From 43-108 sp001915545 (GTDB lineage Bacteria > Bacteroidota > Bacteroidia > Bacteroidales > Bacteroidaceae): a stretch of 64,000 nt of DNA. A program made the position numbers and the translations under genes. This document shows, in pieces, positions 18,454-27,436 of this stretch; the first letter of the stretch is position 1, and each line of letters starts with the position of its first letter. The notes under the pieces are model-generated. The model saw only the letters and a program-made list of their open reading frames with translations, was not told the DNA's origin and searched no databases. The stretch covers positions 1 to 64,000 of the forward strand of contig CABUGV010000020.1 in assembly GCA_902491215.1 (NCBI GenBank), given 5' to 3'.

Positions 18454-19803
18454 GTGAGACCTAAAGGTAGAATCCTGCTTATGTGCACAGCCATCATTCT
18501 AAGGGCGGCAGGTGCAAGTGCACAAACCGATCCGGCCTCAGCACCCATCAAGATGGACATCACGCTAAAGGAAGCAATAAAAATTGCCTTGAGCGAGAAT
18601 CCTACGATAAGGGTGGCAGACAAGGAAATAGAGCTGAAGAAGACGGCCGACAAGGAAGCTTGGCAACAGCTTCTCCCGGAAGCCAACGTGAGCGGTTCGC
18701 TGACGCATACGCTCCTGGCGGCCGAGATGAAACTCAACGGCAATACGTTCAAGATGGGACAGGACGGAACAACCACCGGCAATGCGGCCGTGTCGCTGAG
18801 CCTTCCGATTTTTGCACCTGCTGTATACAAGACCATGTCTATGACAAAGGCCGACATACAGCTGGCACTTGAACAGTCGAGAGCTTCAAAACTTGATCTG
18901 ACGAACCAGGTGACGAAAGCGTTCTACCAGCTGCTGCTGGCGCAGGACAGCTACGAAGTGATGAAACAGAGCTATGCCATCAGCGAAGAAAACTTCAATG
19001 TGGTGAACTCTAAGTATGTGCACGGTGCCGTAAGCGAATACGACAAAATCAGCGCCGAGGTGCAGATGCGCAGCATGAGCTCAAGCCTGACATCGGCCCA
19101 GACAGCACTCTCGCTGGCACAACTGCAGCTCAAAGTACTCATGGGAGTAACCGAGGATGTCACACTGAACATCAAGGACCGTCTGGAAAACTATGAAGAC
19201 GAACTGATTCTTGCAGATCCGGAAACCAGCAAGCAAGAACTGACAAACAACAGCCAGCTGAGGCAATTCGACCTGAACAAGACTCTGTTGGAAAAGACAC
19301 GCAAGGTTTTGCAGACAAGCTTCATTCCTACTCTGTCATTCTCACTCAACTATCAGTACCAGTCGCTCTACAACAGCAGCTTCAACATTTTCAGATACGA
19401 CTGGGCACCTAGTTCATCATTTGTCTTCACGCTGAACATTCCTATATTCAAAGCCAGCAACTGGACCAAGCTTAAAAGCAACCGGATACAGATCATGCAG
19501 CTTGAAGACAATCGGTTAAACACTGAACGTCAGCTGAGCATGGCCGTAGAAAGCTATACCAACAACATGCTCGCAAGCATAAAACAGGTTGAGAGCAACA
19601 AGGAAGCTGTTAAACAGGCCGACAAAGCTCGTCTGATATCTTCAAAGCGATACGATGTAGGTAAGGGTACAATTCTGGAACTCAACCAGAGTGAAGTGGC
19701 ACTCACACAGGCCAAACTTACATACAACCAGTCAATATACGACTATCTGACAAACAAGGCCGATCTTGACTACACTCTCGGAAGGGAAACCTACAACGAA
19801 TAG
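18454..19803 (+). CDS. TolC-family outer-membrane efflux channel
   Basis: A 449-residue outer-membrane factor. It starts with GTG at 18454, which gives a proper signal peptide ending AGASAQ. Two outer-membrane efflux repeats with long coiled-coil helices follow (about 35-215 and 240-440), including the ISSKRYDVGKGT and ELNQSEVALTQAKL periodicity typical of TolC trimers. It forms the exit duct for the adaptor and RND pump encoded immediately downstream. Confidence 0.92.
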   Translation: MRPKGRILLMCTAIILRAAGASAQTDPASAPIKMDITLKEAIKIALSENPTIRVADKEIELKKTADKEAWQQLLPEANVSGSLTHTLLAAEMKLNGNTFKMGQDGTTTGNAAVSLSLPIFAPAVYKTMSMTKADIQLALEQSRASKLDLTNQVTKAFYQLLLAQDSYEVMKQSYAISEENFNVVNSKYVHGAVSEYDKISAEVQMRSMSSSLTSAQTALSLAQLQLKVLMGVTEDVTLNIKDRLENYEDELILADPETSKQELTNNSQLRQFDLNKTLLEKTRKVLQTSFIPTLSFSLNYQYQSLYNSSFNIFRYDWAPSSSFVFTLNIPIFKASNWTKLKSNRIQIMQLEDNRLNTERQLSMAVESYTNNMLASIKQVESNKEAVKQADKARLISSKRYDVGKGTILELNQSEVALTQAKLTYNQSIYDYLTNKADLDYTLGRETYNE

Positions 19804-19898
19804 ACCTACATAGGGGGTAATCCTGCATAATGCAGTACTCTCAACACCAAGGTCATTATAAACAAAAAGAGACAAGAATCAACAAAAACATACATTTT

Positions 19899-20912
19899 AT
19901 GAAAAGCCAGATGAAACTAGCGGCTCTGTTTCTGTCAGCACTTATGCTTGGCGCTTGCGGAAACAAAAATGCAGAAGAAAACAAGAAAGAAGAAAAGCCG
20001 AAAGTTAAAATAGAAAAAGTCATAATGCAGGACGTTCCGCAAGAAGAAACGTTCACAGCAACAGTTGAAAGCGATGTCAAGAACAACATTGCGCCGAACA
20101 CACCTTACAGAATAGAGAAAATCTATGTAGACGTAGGCGATCAGGTGAAAAAAGGCCAGGTTGTGGTCCAGCTGGACGCATCAAATCTTAGACAGATGGG
20201 ATTGCAGGTTGAGAATCTGCGTGTGGAATTCAAACGTACCGATGAGCTCTACAAAGTCGGTGGAGCATCAAAGTCGGAATGGGACAACGCAAAGACTCAG
20301 CTTGATGTCAACGAGACGCAATACAAACAGCTTCTGCAGAACACCCGACTGACCAGTCCGATAAGCGGTGTGGTGACAGCAAGAAACTACGACGACGGTG
20401 ACATGTATTCAAGTGCATCGCCAGTGCTTACCATTGAACAGCTGAATCCTGTAAAATTACTTTTCAACATATCGGAAACATACTTCAAGCAGGTTAAGCG
20501 AGGTATGCCGGTAGCTATCACGCTTGATGCATACAATGGTGAAGCATTTGAAGGCAAGGTATCAATAGTATATCCTACAATCGATGCGTCAACCCACACA
20601 TTCCCAGTTGAAGTAACAATAAACAATGCAGACCAGAAAGTCCGTCCGGGCATGTTTGCCAGAGCATCCATAAACTTCGGTACAATAAACCGCGTAATGG
20701 TGCCGGACGAATCGATTGTAAAACAGGTAGGAGCCGGAGACCGCTATGTTTATGTATACAAAAACGGCAAAGTCAGCTACAACAAGGTTGTACTGGGACG
20801 CCATATCGGAACAAAATATGAAATTGTCAGCGGTGTAGAACCAGGCTCAACAGTAGTAACAGCCGGAATGTCAAGACTTGCCAACGGTGTTGCCGTAGAG
20901 GTAGTGAAATGA
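19899..20912 (+). CDS. RND efflux periplasmic adaptor (membrane fusion protein)
   Basis: A 337-residue HlyD/AcrA-type adaptor with a lipoprotein signal (lipobox LGAC). It has a lipoyl-like half motif (VDVGDQVKKGQVVVQLD), a coiled-coil hairpin, a barrel domain and a membrane-proximal domain. It bridges the inner-membrane pump and TolC. The ATG at 19899 is preferred because it begins the signal peptide; the frame is open upstream to 19830 without signal character. Confidence 0.93.
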   Translation: MKSQMKLAALFLSALMLGACGNKNAEENKKEEKPKVKIEKVIMQDVPQEETFTATVESDVKNNIAPNTPYRIEKIYVDVGDQVKKGQVVVQLDASNLRQMGLQVENLRVEFKRTDELYKVGGASKSEWDNAKTQLDVNETQYKQLLQNTRLTSPISGVVTARNYDDGDMYSSASPVLTIEQLNPVKLLFNISETYFKQVKRGMPVAITLDAYNGEAFEGKVSIVYPTIDASTHTFPVEVTINNADQKVRPGMFARASINFGTINRVMVPDESIVKQVGAGDRYVYVYKNGKVSYNKVVLGRHIGTKYEIVSGVEPGSTVVTAGMSRLANGVAVEVVK

Positions 20913-20967
20913 CAGCAACGGTTTAATGAGATAATAAATCAGAACATAAAACTTCAAAACATACAAG

Positions 20968-23900
20968 ATGAGCATTTACGAAGGAGCGGTCAAACGACCC
21001 ATAATGACAAGCCTGTGCTTCCTGGCAGTAGTTATACTGGGCCTTTTCTCACTTAAGAAACTGCCCGTAGACCTCTACCCAGACATTGATACGAACACAA
21101 TAATGGTGCTCACGTACTATACCGGTGCATCGGCCAGCGATATAGAAAACAATGTGACGCGACCTATCGAGAACACACTCAACTCGGTCGAGCATCTGAA
21201 ACACATCACCTCCAATTCTAAGGAAAACGTGTCAATCGTAACCCTCGAATTTGAATACGGCTACGACATAGATGTGCTCACCAACGATGTCAGAGACAAG
21301 CTCGACATGGTGAGCAACTCACTGCCGACAGAGGCACAAAATCCGATTCTGTTCAAGTTCTCGAGCGACATGATACCTATAGTCATTCTGTCGGTTCAGG
21401 CAGAAGAAAGCCAGCAGGCCCTCTATAAGATTCTGGACGACAATGTGGCAAACCCGCTCGCCCGAATCGACGGAGTCGGAACTGTGTCTATCTCTGGTGC
21501 ACCTCAGCGAGAGATAAACATCTACATGAACCCTCAGAAAATGGAGGCATACGGCATATCAGCAGCCCAGGTCAGCTCGGCTATAGCAGCAGAAAACAAG
21601 AACACTACCGGCGGCAACATTGATATCGGAACTTCTACCTACTCCGTCAGATGCGAAGGAGAATTCAAAGATCCGCAACAGATGCTCAACGTCATCGTCG
21701 GAAGCCACAACGGCACAAATGTCTATCTTAAAGATGTAGCCCGCATCGTGGACAACGTTGAGGAACGGGCGCAGAAGACATTCACAAACGGCAAGCAGGG
21801 CGCCATGATAGTCATACAGAAGCAGAGCGGTGCGAACTCTGTAGCCATAGCCCAGAAAGTGAAGGAAATCATGCCTGAGCTGCAGAAGAATCTTCCGTCA
21901 GACATCAAAATGGGCGTAATCGTCGATACGTCAGACAACATACTCAACACCGTCGATTCTTTGCGCGAGACCATAGTCTACGCCATCATATTCGTAGTGT
22001 TGGTTGTATTCGTATTCCTCGGCCGCTGGCGTGCAACGGTAATAATCTGCATAACAATTCCGATGTCGCTGATTGCCTCTTTCATATACCTGTTCGCTAC
22101 TGACGGGTCTCTCAACATGGTTTCACTCTCATGCCTCTCCATTTCCATAGGAAGCGTCGTAGATGACGCCATAGTCGTGCTGGAAAACGTAACGACCCAC
22201 ATTGAAAGAGGCTCAGATCCGAAACAGGCATCTATACATGCCACCAACGAGGTTGCCATATCTGTAATAGCATCGACACTGACCATGATAGCAGTGTTTT
22301 TCCCGCTGACCATGGTTACCGGCATGACAGGAGTGCTCTTCGAGCAGTTGGGATGGATGATGTGCATCATCATGACCATATCGACCGTATCGGCACTTTC
22401 ATTCACCCCTATGCTATGTTCGCAGATGCTCAAGCTCCAGAAAAAACAGAGCCGTCTGTTCAAGATTCTCTATTCTCCGATACAACGATCGCTAAACAGA
22501 CTTGACGACTGGTATGCCGGACGAATAAATTGGGCTGTGCGTCACCGCTGGACAGTCATATGCGGATGTTTCGCCTTATTTGTCGGTTCTATCGTGATTG
22601 CAAATGCAGTGGGCATCAAAGGAGAATTCTTCCCGACCAACGACAACGGCCGTATCGGAGCAACGCTCGAGCTGCCCATAGGAACACGAGTGGAAAAAGC
22701 TGAAGAAATGGCAAAAATGCTGACCGACAAATGGGTGAAGCGCTACGGAGACTATATTGAAGCTATAAACTTCACCATTGGACAGGCCGGAGACGACAAC
22801 ACTTTCGCCTCGCTGAGCGATAACGGTACACACATCATATCGTTCAATGTTTCACTTATACCTTCAAACGAACGCGAAAAGGGCCTTGCTGAGATTTGCG
22901 ATGAAATGCGTGAAGATTGCAAGAACACTCCAGAACTGGCAAAATACGTCATCAACCTCGGTGGAGGCAGCAGTGCTATGGGCGGACAAAATACGGCTAC
23001 TTTCGAAATTTACGGCTACGACATGGATGCAACAAACAAGTTTGCACGCGAACTCAGCGACTCTCTGTCGGCACTCGCCATCGTCAGCCAGGTTTCCATA
23101 TCACGCTCGGATTACCAGCCGGAATTGCTTGTCAATTTCGACCGCGACAAGCTGGCTCTCCAAGGCCTGGGCATGAGCGAAGCAGCCGATCATGTGCGCA
23201 ACATGATAAACGGAAGCTTAATGTCGTACTATCGCGAAGACGGAGAAGAATACGACATCAGAGTGCGCTACGAACCGCAGGACCGAATCAGCATAAGCGA
23301 CATAGAGAATATGATTATTCCTAATGCTTCAGGAAAGGACATACGCGTAAGAGACATTGCAAACGTTACAGAATCGTCCATACCACCTACCATCGAGCGT
23401 AAGGACCGTCAGCGTATCGTCACTGTCGATGCCGTGCTCAAGGACGGACATGCGCTCTCTGAAGGTGTAGCGGCAGGAAGGGCAATATATGAACAGATGG
23501 ACAAGCCTAACGGCGTGACCATACAGGTTGCAGGTTCATACGAAGACCAGCAAGACTCCAACAGCGACCTGGGTACACTTGGCGTGCTCATCGTCATACT
23601 CGTATTCATCGTCATGGCGGCACAGTTCGAGTCAATGACTTATCCGTTCATCATCATCCTCTCCATCCTTTTCGCATTCTCAGGAGTAATACTGATACTG
23701 TGCGCCACGGGAACAAGCCTCAACATCATGTCAATGCTCGGAGGCATCATGCTTATAGGTATTGTCGTGAAAAACGGTATCGTACTCATCGACTACACCC
23801 AGCTTATGCGTGAACGAGGCATGGGACTCATACGAAGTGCCGTCGTAGCTGCACGAAGCCGTCTGCGCCCTATCCTCATGACCACACTCACCACCATCCT

Positions 23901-24162
23901 CGGTATGGTACCTATGGCTATAGGTGGCGGTGTAGGCTCCGAAATGTGGCAGCCGCTCGGAATCTCAATCATCGGCGGACTCACAGTGTCAACAATCATG
24001 ACACTGATTTATGTGCCGTCCATGTTCTGCATCTTCGGTGCCAACGGAGTAAAGGTCAAACGACGCCGCATGCGCCGTCAGCGCGAACTGGAAGAATACT
24101 GGAAGAAGCATAAAGACGAAGAAATGAAATTCATAGTTGACGATGACGGCAATTCAAAATGA
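20968..24162 (+). CDS. RND efflux transporter (AcrB/HAE1 type)
   Basis: A 1064-residue inner-membrane proton antiporter of full length. It shows the two-fold repeat: TM1 near 11-28 with the PVDLYPDIDT porter start, a TM2-TM6 block that includes the paired aspartates in SVVDDAIVVLEN (proton relay), and a second block with MLIGIVVKNGIVLIDYTQ. The long periplasmic porter and docking domains are present. The substrate is unknown; such pumps export drugs, bile salts or dyes. It lies in an operon with the adaptor, TolC and a small downstream protein. Confidence 0.95.
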   Translation: MSIYEGAVKRPIMTSLCFLAVVILGLFSLKKLPVDLYPDIDTNTIMVLTYYTGASASDIENNVTRPIENTLNSVEHLKHITSNSKENVSIVTLEFEYGYDIDVLTNDVRDKLDMVSNSLPTEAQNPILFKFSSDMIPIVILSVQAEESQQALYKILDDNVANPLARIDGVGTVSISGAPQREINIYMNPQKMEAYGISAAQVSSAIAAENKNTTGGNIDIGTSTYSVRCEGEFKDPQQMLNVIVGSHNGTNVYLKDVARIVDNVEERAQKTFTNGKQGAMIVIQKQSGANSVAIAQKVKEIMPELQKNLPSDIKMGVIVDTSDNILNTVDSLRETIVYAIIFVVLVVFVFLGRWRATVIICITIPMSLIASFIYLFATDGSLNMVSLSCLSISIGSVVDDAIVVLENVTTHIERGSDPKQASIHATNEVAISVIASTLTMIAVFFPLTMVTGMTGVLFEQLGWMMCIIMTISTVSALSFTPMLCSQMLKLQKKQSRLFKILYSPIQRSLNRLDDWYAGRINWAVRHRWTVICGCFALFVGSIVIANAVGIKGEFFPTNDNGRIGATLELPIGTRVEKAEEMAKMLTDKWVKRYGDYIEAINFTIGQAGDDNTFASLSDNGTHIISFNVSLIPSNEREKGLAEICDEMREDCKNTPELAKYVINLGGGSSAMGGQNTATFEIYGYDMDATNKFARELSDSLSALAIVSQVSISRSDYQPELLVNFDRDKLALQGLGMSEAADHVRNMINGSLMSYYREDGEEYDIRVRYEPQDRISISDIENMIIPNASGKDIRVRDIANVTESSIPPTIERKDRQRIVTVDAVLKDGHALSEGVAAGRAIYEQMDKPNGVTIQVAGSYEDQQDSNSDLGTLGVLIVILVFIVMAAQFESMTYPFIIILSILFAFSGVILILCATGTSLNIMSMLGGIMLIGIVVKNGIVLIDYTQLMRERGMGLIRSAVVAARSRLRPILMTTLTTILGMVPMAIGGGVGSEMWQPLGISIIGGLTVSTIMTLIYVPSMFCIFGANGVKVKRRRMRRQRELEEYWKKHKDEEMKFIVDDDGNSK

Positions 24163-24203
24163 CGACACTCAACAATTCAACAACAGAATAACAGAAGAAT
24201 AAT

Positions 24204-24497
24204 ATGAAATGCGTAATGATAACATTCGATCAGGCATCATACGAGAATGTCATCGAGGCTCTCGACCGAAGCAACTGCCGCGGTTTCAGCATGTGCCGTC
24301 AGGTCGAAGGACGAGGTTCGAAAACCGGTGAGCCGCACTTCGGAAGCCATGCATGGCCTTCCATGTGCTCGGCCATCTTCAGTGTGGTTGAAGATTCTCA
24401 AGTCGATCCGCTTCTAGAACGACTCCATAAGGTTGACAAGGACTACGAAATGCTCGGACTGAGAGCATTCGTTTGGGACATAGAGAAAACAATCTGA
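24204..24497 (+). CDS. Small PII-like protein at the end of the efflux operon
   Basis: A 97-residue protein with alternating strand/helix character (KCVMITFD at the start, AIFSVVED in the middle, GLRAFVWDIEKT at the end). This resembles the ferredoxin-like fold of PII/DUF3240 proteins, which are often encoded beside RND pumps. It has three cysteines in the middle region. A regulatory or metal-sensing role for the pump is inference. It is 41 nt after the pump gene and before a terminator, so it belongs to the operon. Confidence 0.6.
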   Translation: MKCVMITFDQASYENVIEALDRSNCRGFSMCRQVEGRGSKTGEPHFGSHAWPSMCSAIFSVVEDSQVDPLLERLHKVDKDYEMLGLRAFVWDIEKTI

Positions 24498-24521
24498 CGA
24501 ACAAACTATAAAAAAGAGAAA

Positions 24522-24566
24522 GGGGAAAGCCAAGTCTGCACCAGCAGCAAGGCTTTCCCCATTTTA
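24522..24566 (+). terminator. Terminator of the efflux operon
   Basis: GGGGAAAGCC (24522-24531) pairs perfectly with GGCTTTCCCC (24551-24560), followed by ATTTTA. Confidence 0.82.
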
Positions 24567-24631
24567 GTATATTGCGAATATAAGAGTCAGAAACACATCG
24601 TCAAGATCAACGGCGTGTCCACAACATATCA

Positions 24632-25732
24632 TCAACGTTCCATCTTGACAGGCTGAGTTGCCGGCATCTCCATGTTGCGCTTGTCAACCTGAGTAACGAC
24701 TTTGGCAGCCATCATCATGAATGCTTTGCCGGCAGGCGACTGAGGATCGAGAACAGCAGGCTTTCCACTGTCACCGCTGTCGCAGATACCTTGAACAAGC
24801 GGAATCTGTCCGAGCAGAGGTACATTCATTTCTTCAGCCAAACGACGGCATCCCTCCTTGCCGAAGATGTAATAGCGGTTCTCCGGAAGTTCGGCAGGAG
24901 TAAACCATGCCATATTCTCCACAAGTCCCAAGATAGGCACATTGACCTTCTCGTTCTGGTACATGTTGATGCCCTTGCGCGCATCAGCAAGCGCAACCTC
25001 CTGCGGAGTACTTACGATGACGGCACCTGTTATGCCGAGCGACTGTATGAGAGTGAGGTGTATATCGCCGGTTCCTGGAGGAGTATCGAGAATGAAATAG
25101 TCCAAGTCGCCCCACAAAGCCTCACCGATAAGCTGCTTCAGAGCATTGCACGCCATACCGCCTCTCCACAAAGTAGCCTGATCTGGGTTTACGAAGAATC
25201 CTATTGAAAGCAGTTTGACACCATATTTTTCAATAGGAATGATCATGTCGCGTCCATTTACATTCTCTGCATAAGGACGTGCATCCTCAACCTCGAACAT
25301 CTTAGGCATAGATGGACCGAAAATGTCGGCGTCAAGCAAACCAACCTTATATCCCATCTTTGCAAGTGCAACAGCAAGATTGGCAGTAACGGTAGACTTG
25401 CCCACTCCGCCCTTGCCGCTCGAAACGGCTATGATATTCTTTACTCCAGGCAGAAGCTTGTCCGGTTCTTCAGGCAATTCCATACGCGACTTGATACCTA
25501 TAGTCACTTCCACATCCTTGTCAACGTAGGTATGTATTGCAGTCTCGGCCGCACGTACAACAGATTTGCGGAACGGATCTGTCGGTTTGTCGAAAATGAT
25601 CGAGAAGCTCACCTTCATGCCGTCGATACGAAGGTCATCTTCTATCATCTCGGCCTCGACAAGATTCTTTCCATTGCCAGGATAGCGCACTGTAGCGAGC
25701 GCATCCATGATAAGTTTCGGATAAATGTTCAT
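24632..25732 (-). CDS. Mrp/NBP35-type P-loop ATPase, Fe-S cluster carrier
   Basis: A 366-residue protein with an N-terminal DUF59/MIP18-like domain (about 1-85) and a ParA-like ATPase with deviant Walker A SSGKGGVGKST (104-114). Mrp proteins hold and transfer Fe-S clusters. The C-terminal region where many family members carry a CxxC cluster-binding pair reads ENMAWFTPAELPENRYYIF, with no cysteines, so cluster binding by that route is not supported. It lies 52 nt downstream of trmB on the same strand and probably shares its promoter. Confidence 0.9.
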   Translation of the reverse strand: MNIYPKLIMDALATVRYPGNGKNLVEAEMIEDDLRIDGMKVSFSIIFDKPTDPFRKSVVRAAETAIHTYVDKDVEVTIGIKSRMELPEEPDKLLPGVKNIIAVSSGKGGVGKSTVTANLAVALAKMGYKVGLLDADIFGPSMPKMFEVEDARPYAENVNGRDMIIPIEKYGVKLLSIGFFVNPDQATLWRGGMACNALKQLIGEALWGDLDYFILDTPPGTGDIHLTLIQSLGITGAVIVSTPQEVALADARKGINMYQNEKVNVPILGLVENMAWFTPAELPENRYYIFGKEGCRRLAEEMNVPLLGQIPLVQGICDSGDSGKPAVLDPQSPAGKAFMMMAAKVVTQVDKRNMEMPATQPVKMER

Positions 25733-25784
25733 ATTATTTCAATAAATATATATTTGCTTTTTACGAAAGTGCACACAGCAGTCC

Positions 25785-26543
25785 TCAACGTCCAGTCTGG
25801 CGTGTGCTTCTCACCTCATGGCCATACGAGCGGTAGCCATCTACCGGAATGTCTTCATCCGGCTCAACCAACTCGCCTGTTCTCGGCAGACGAAATCTGA
25901 GATACTTAATTGAAAGTCCGCGTTCGAGCCACATCTGTTCATAATAAGTCTGTATAGATGCAGCCTCGCTTTCCGGAGCCTCAGCATACAGGTCCGCAGT
26001 GTCAGCCTCAATAGGCAGACCATTCTTTTCAGCCATCAGTTTGGTGTATGTATAAAGGAATTGGCTGTCGGTCTTCAGATGTATTATACCGCCGTCTTTC
26101 AGAAAACGTCTGTAACGTTCCATGAAATATGTAGAAGTAAGTCTTTTTGTGGCCTTCTTCATCTGAGGATCACTGAACGTGAGCCATATCTCGCTCACTT
26201 CATCCTCGCCCATCATACTGTCTATGAACTCTATGCTGGTACGCAAAAAGCCGACATTGTTCAAGCCGTCGCGCAAAGCCTCAGAAGCCCCGTGCCACAT
26301 ACGCGCACCTTTTATATCAACCCCTATGAAGTTCATTTCCGGATAGCGTCTGCCCAACCCGACAGTATATTCGCCGCGTCCGCATCCCAATTCCAGCACT
26401 ATAGGGTTATTGTTTCCGAAAAAATCGGCATTCCACTTTCCGCGAAGTCCGAAGCCTTCAGCCTGAAGTTTCCAGAACGGACACTCCACCACATTACGGT
26501 AGGATGCCATATCGGCAAATTTTTCCAGTTTGTTTTTTCCCAT
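25785..26543 (-). CDS. trmB: tRNA (guanine-N7-)-methyltransferase
   Basis: A 252-residue SAM-dependent enzyme that methylates G46 in the variable loop of tRNAs. The SAM site is LELGCGRGEYT, followed by GVDIKGARMWHG and the substrate-binding motif LTFSDPQMKKATKRLT, which replaces the usual PDPWPKKRH-type stretch in this lineage. Length is slightly above the common 220-240. Its promoter lies inside the first unit of the 83-bp tandem repeat upstream. Confidence 0.93.
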   Translation of the reverse strand: MGKNKLEKFADMASYRNVVECPFWKLQAEGFGLRGKWNADFFGNNNPIVLELGCGRGEYTVGLGRRYPEMNFIGVDIKGARMWHGASEALRDGLNNVGFLRTSIEFIDSMMGEDEVSEIWLTFSDPQMKKATKRLTSTYFMERYRRFLKDGGIIHLKTDSQFLYTYTKLMAEKNGLPIEADTADLYAEAPESEAASIQTYYEQMWLERGLSIKYLRFRLPRTGELVEPDEDIPVDGYRSYGHEVRSTRQTGR

Positions 26544-26591
26544 AAACGATTAAAAAAAACAGCATTACAGCCATATTTACATTTATCACGG

Positions 26592-26623
26592 CAAATATAG
26601 TGAAAGGTGAGCGCAGAGGCAAA
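26592..26623 (-). promoter_or_regulatory. trmB promoter embedded in the first 83-bp repeat unit
   Basis: On the minus strand, -33 TTTG (26623-26620) and -7 TATATTTG (26599-26592) are separated by exactly 20 bp, a full consensus match, with transcription starting about 40 nt before the trmB ATG. Both boxes are part of the tandem repeat unit. Confidence 0.72.
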
Positions 26624-26925
26624 TTGAAAACAAAATTTTCAATTCGACTATGCCGAACCGAATCCTATATTATTTAAATATAGTGAAAGGTGAGCGCAGA
26701 GGCAAATTGAAAACAAAATTTTCAATTCGACTATGCCGAACCGAATCCTATATTATTTAAATATAGTGAAAGGTGAGCGCAGAGACAAATTGAAAACAAA
26801 ATTTTCAATTTGACTATGCCGAACCGAATCCTATATTATTTAAATATAGTGAAAGGTCAGCGCAGAGGCGAGCGTAAACTATATTGTCAGATTGCCTCTG
26901 TCGAACCGAATCCTATGTTATTCAA
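26593..26925. repeat. Four tandem 83-bp units carrying promoter elements and a hairpin
   Basis: Units start at 26593, 26676, 26759 and 26842 with an exact 83-bp period. Units 1-3 are almost identical; unit 4 diverges in the middle. Each unit begins AAATATAGTGAAAGG and ends in CCGAATCCTATATTATTT-like sequence. Units 1-3 contain an inner palindrome (AATTGAAAA/TTTTCAATT). Unit 4 replaces it with a different stem (CAGAGGC 26863-26869, GCCTCTG 26894-26900), so hairpin potential is kept. Read on the minus strand, units 1-3 repeat the TTTG-20 bp-TATATTT promoter layout. There are no open frames and no spacer variation, so this is not a CRISPR array. Confidence 0.9.
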
Positions 26926-26986
26926 ACATTAAATAACCGCTCCACCACAGCAAACGTTTACACACAACAATACTCATAAATAGGTA

Positions 26987-27018
26987 TTGCAAATATTTAA
27001 CAATAGAACGTACTTTTG
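26987..27018 (+). promoter_or_regulatory. Promoter of the His-rich protein/TonB receptor operon
   Basis: -7 TACTTTTG (27011-27018) with a partial -33 element (TTG at 26987-26989) 21 bp upstream. The predicted transcript start near 27025 rules out starts before 27043 for the first gene. Confidence 0.6.
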
Positions 27019-27042
27019 CATACGTTATTTCACAGTCTACGC

Positions 27043-27390
27043 ATGTGCAGGAACAAAGCAAAAAGATATAGGATAATTGCAACTCTTCTACTTCTGCTCT
27101 TTGCACACTATTGGTGCGGCATAAGTTTGTTCACCCACTCCCATGTGGTGAACGGCGTTGTTGTCGTACATTCCCATCCCTACAAAGCAGAACATACACA
27201 TACGCAGTCACAAATCAAGACTATTTTCCAACTCTCAACATTCCAAACCTTAGGAGATGCGTCACCCTGCATAGAACTTCCATTTTGGCTTATACCATTG
27301 TGGAGTATAACTTTTGCCTGTTCATATTCTCTTCCTAGGCATCAGGTGACAGCCATTTACACCCGAGGTCCTCCTTACTTTCCGTTATGA
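27043..27390 (+). CDS. Small His-rich exported or membrane protein
   Basis: A 115-residue protein not recognised by name. It has a positively charged start and a hydrophobic segment (about 10-28), then a His-rich stretch (THSHVVNGVVVVHSHPY, then HTHTQ) and a second hydrophobic stretch near 80-95. Clustered HSH/HTH motifs suggest binding of a transition metal such as zinc, copper or nickel, which is inference. The gene is 46 nt upstream of a TonB-dependent receptor and shares its promoter, so a role in the same uptake route is likely. The start at 27043 follows from the promoter position. Confidence 0.65.
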   Translation: MCRNKAKRYRIIATLLLLLFAHYWCGISLFTHSHVVNGVVVVHSHPYKAEHTHTQSQIKTIFQLSTFQTLGDASPCIELPFWLIPLWSITFACSYSLPRHQVTAIYTRGPPYFPL

Positions 27391-27436
27391 AAAGGAACTG
27401 ATATTACACATTACAAACAACATTAAATAACGGAAA

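Noticed and set aside
26593..26925. CRISPR array
   Set aside because: The whole 83-bp unit is repeated without unique spacers, and no cas genes are nearby.
26925..27436. Cobalamin or other riboswitch upstream of the TonB receptor
   Set aside because: The leader from the predicted start to the first ATG is only about 20 nt, and no B12-box or similar conserved core was found.
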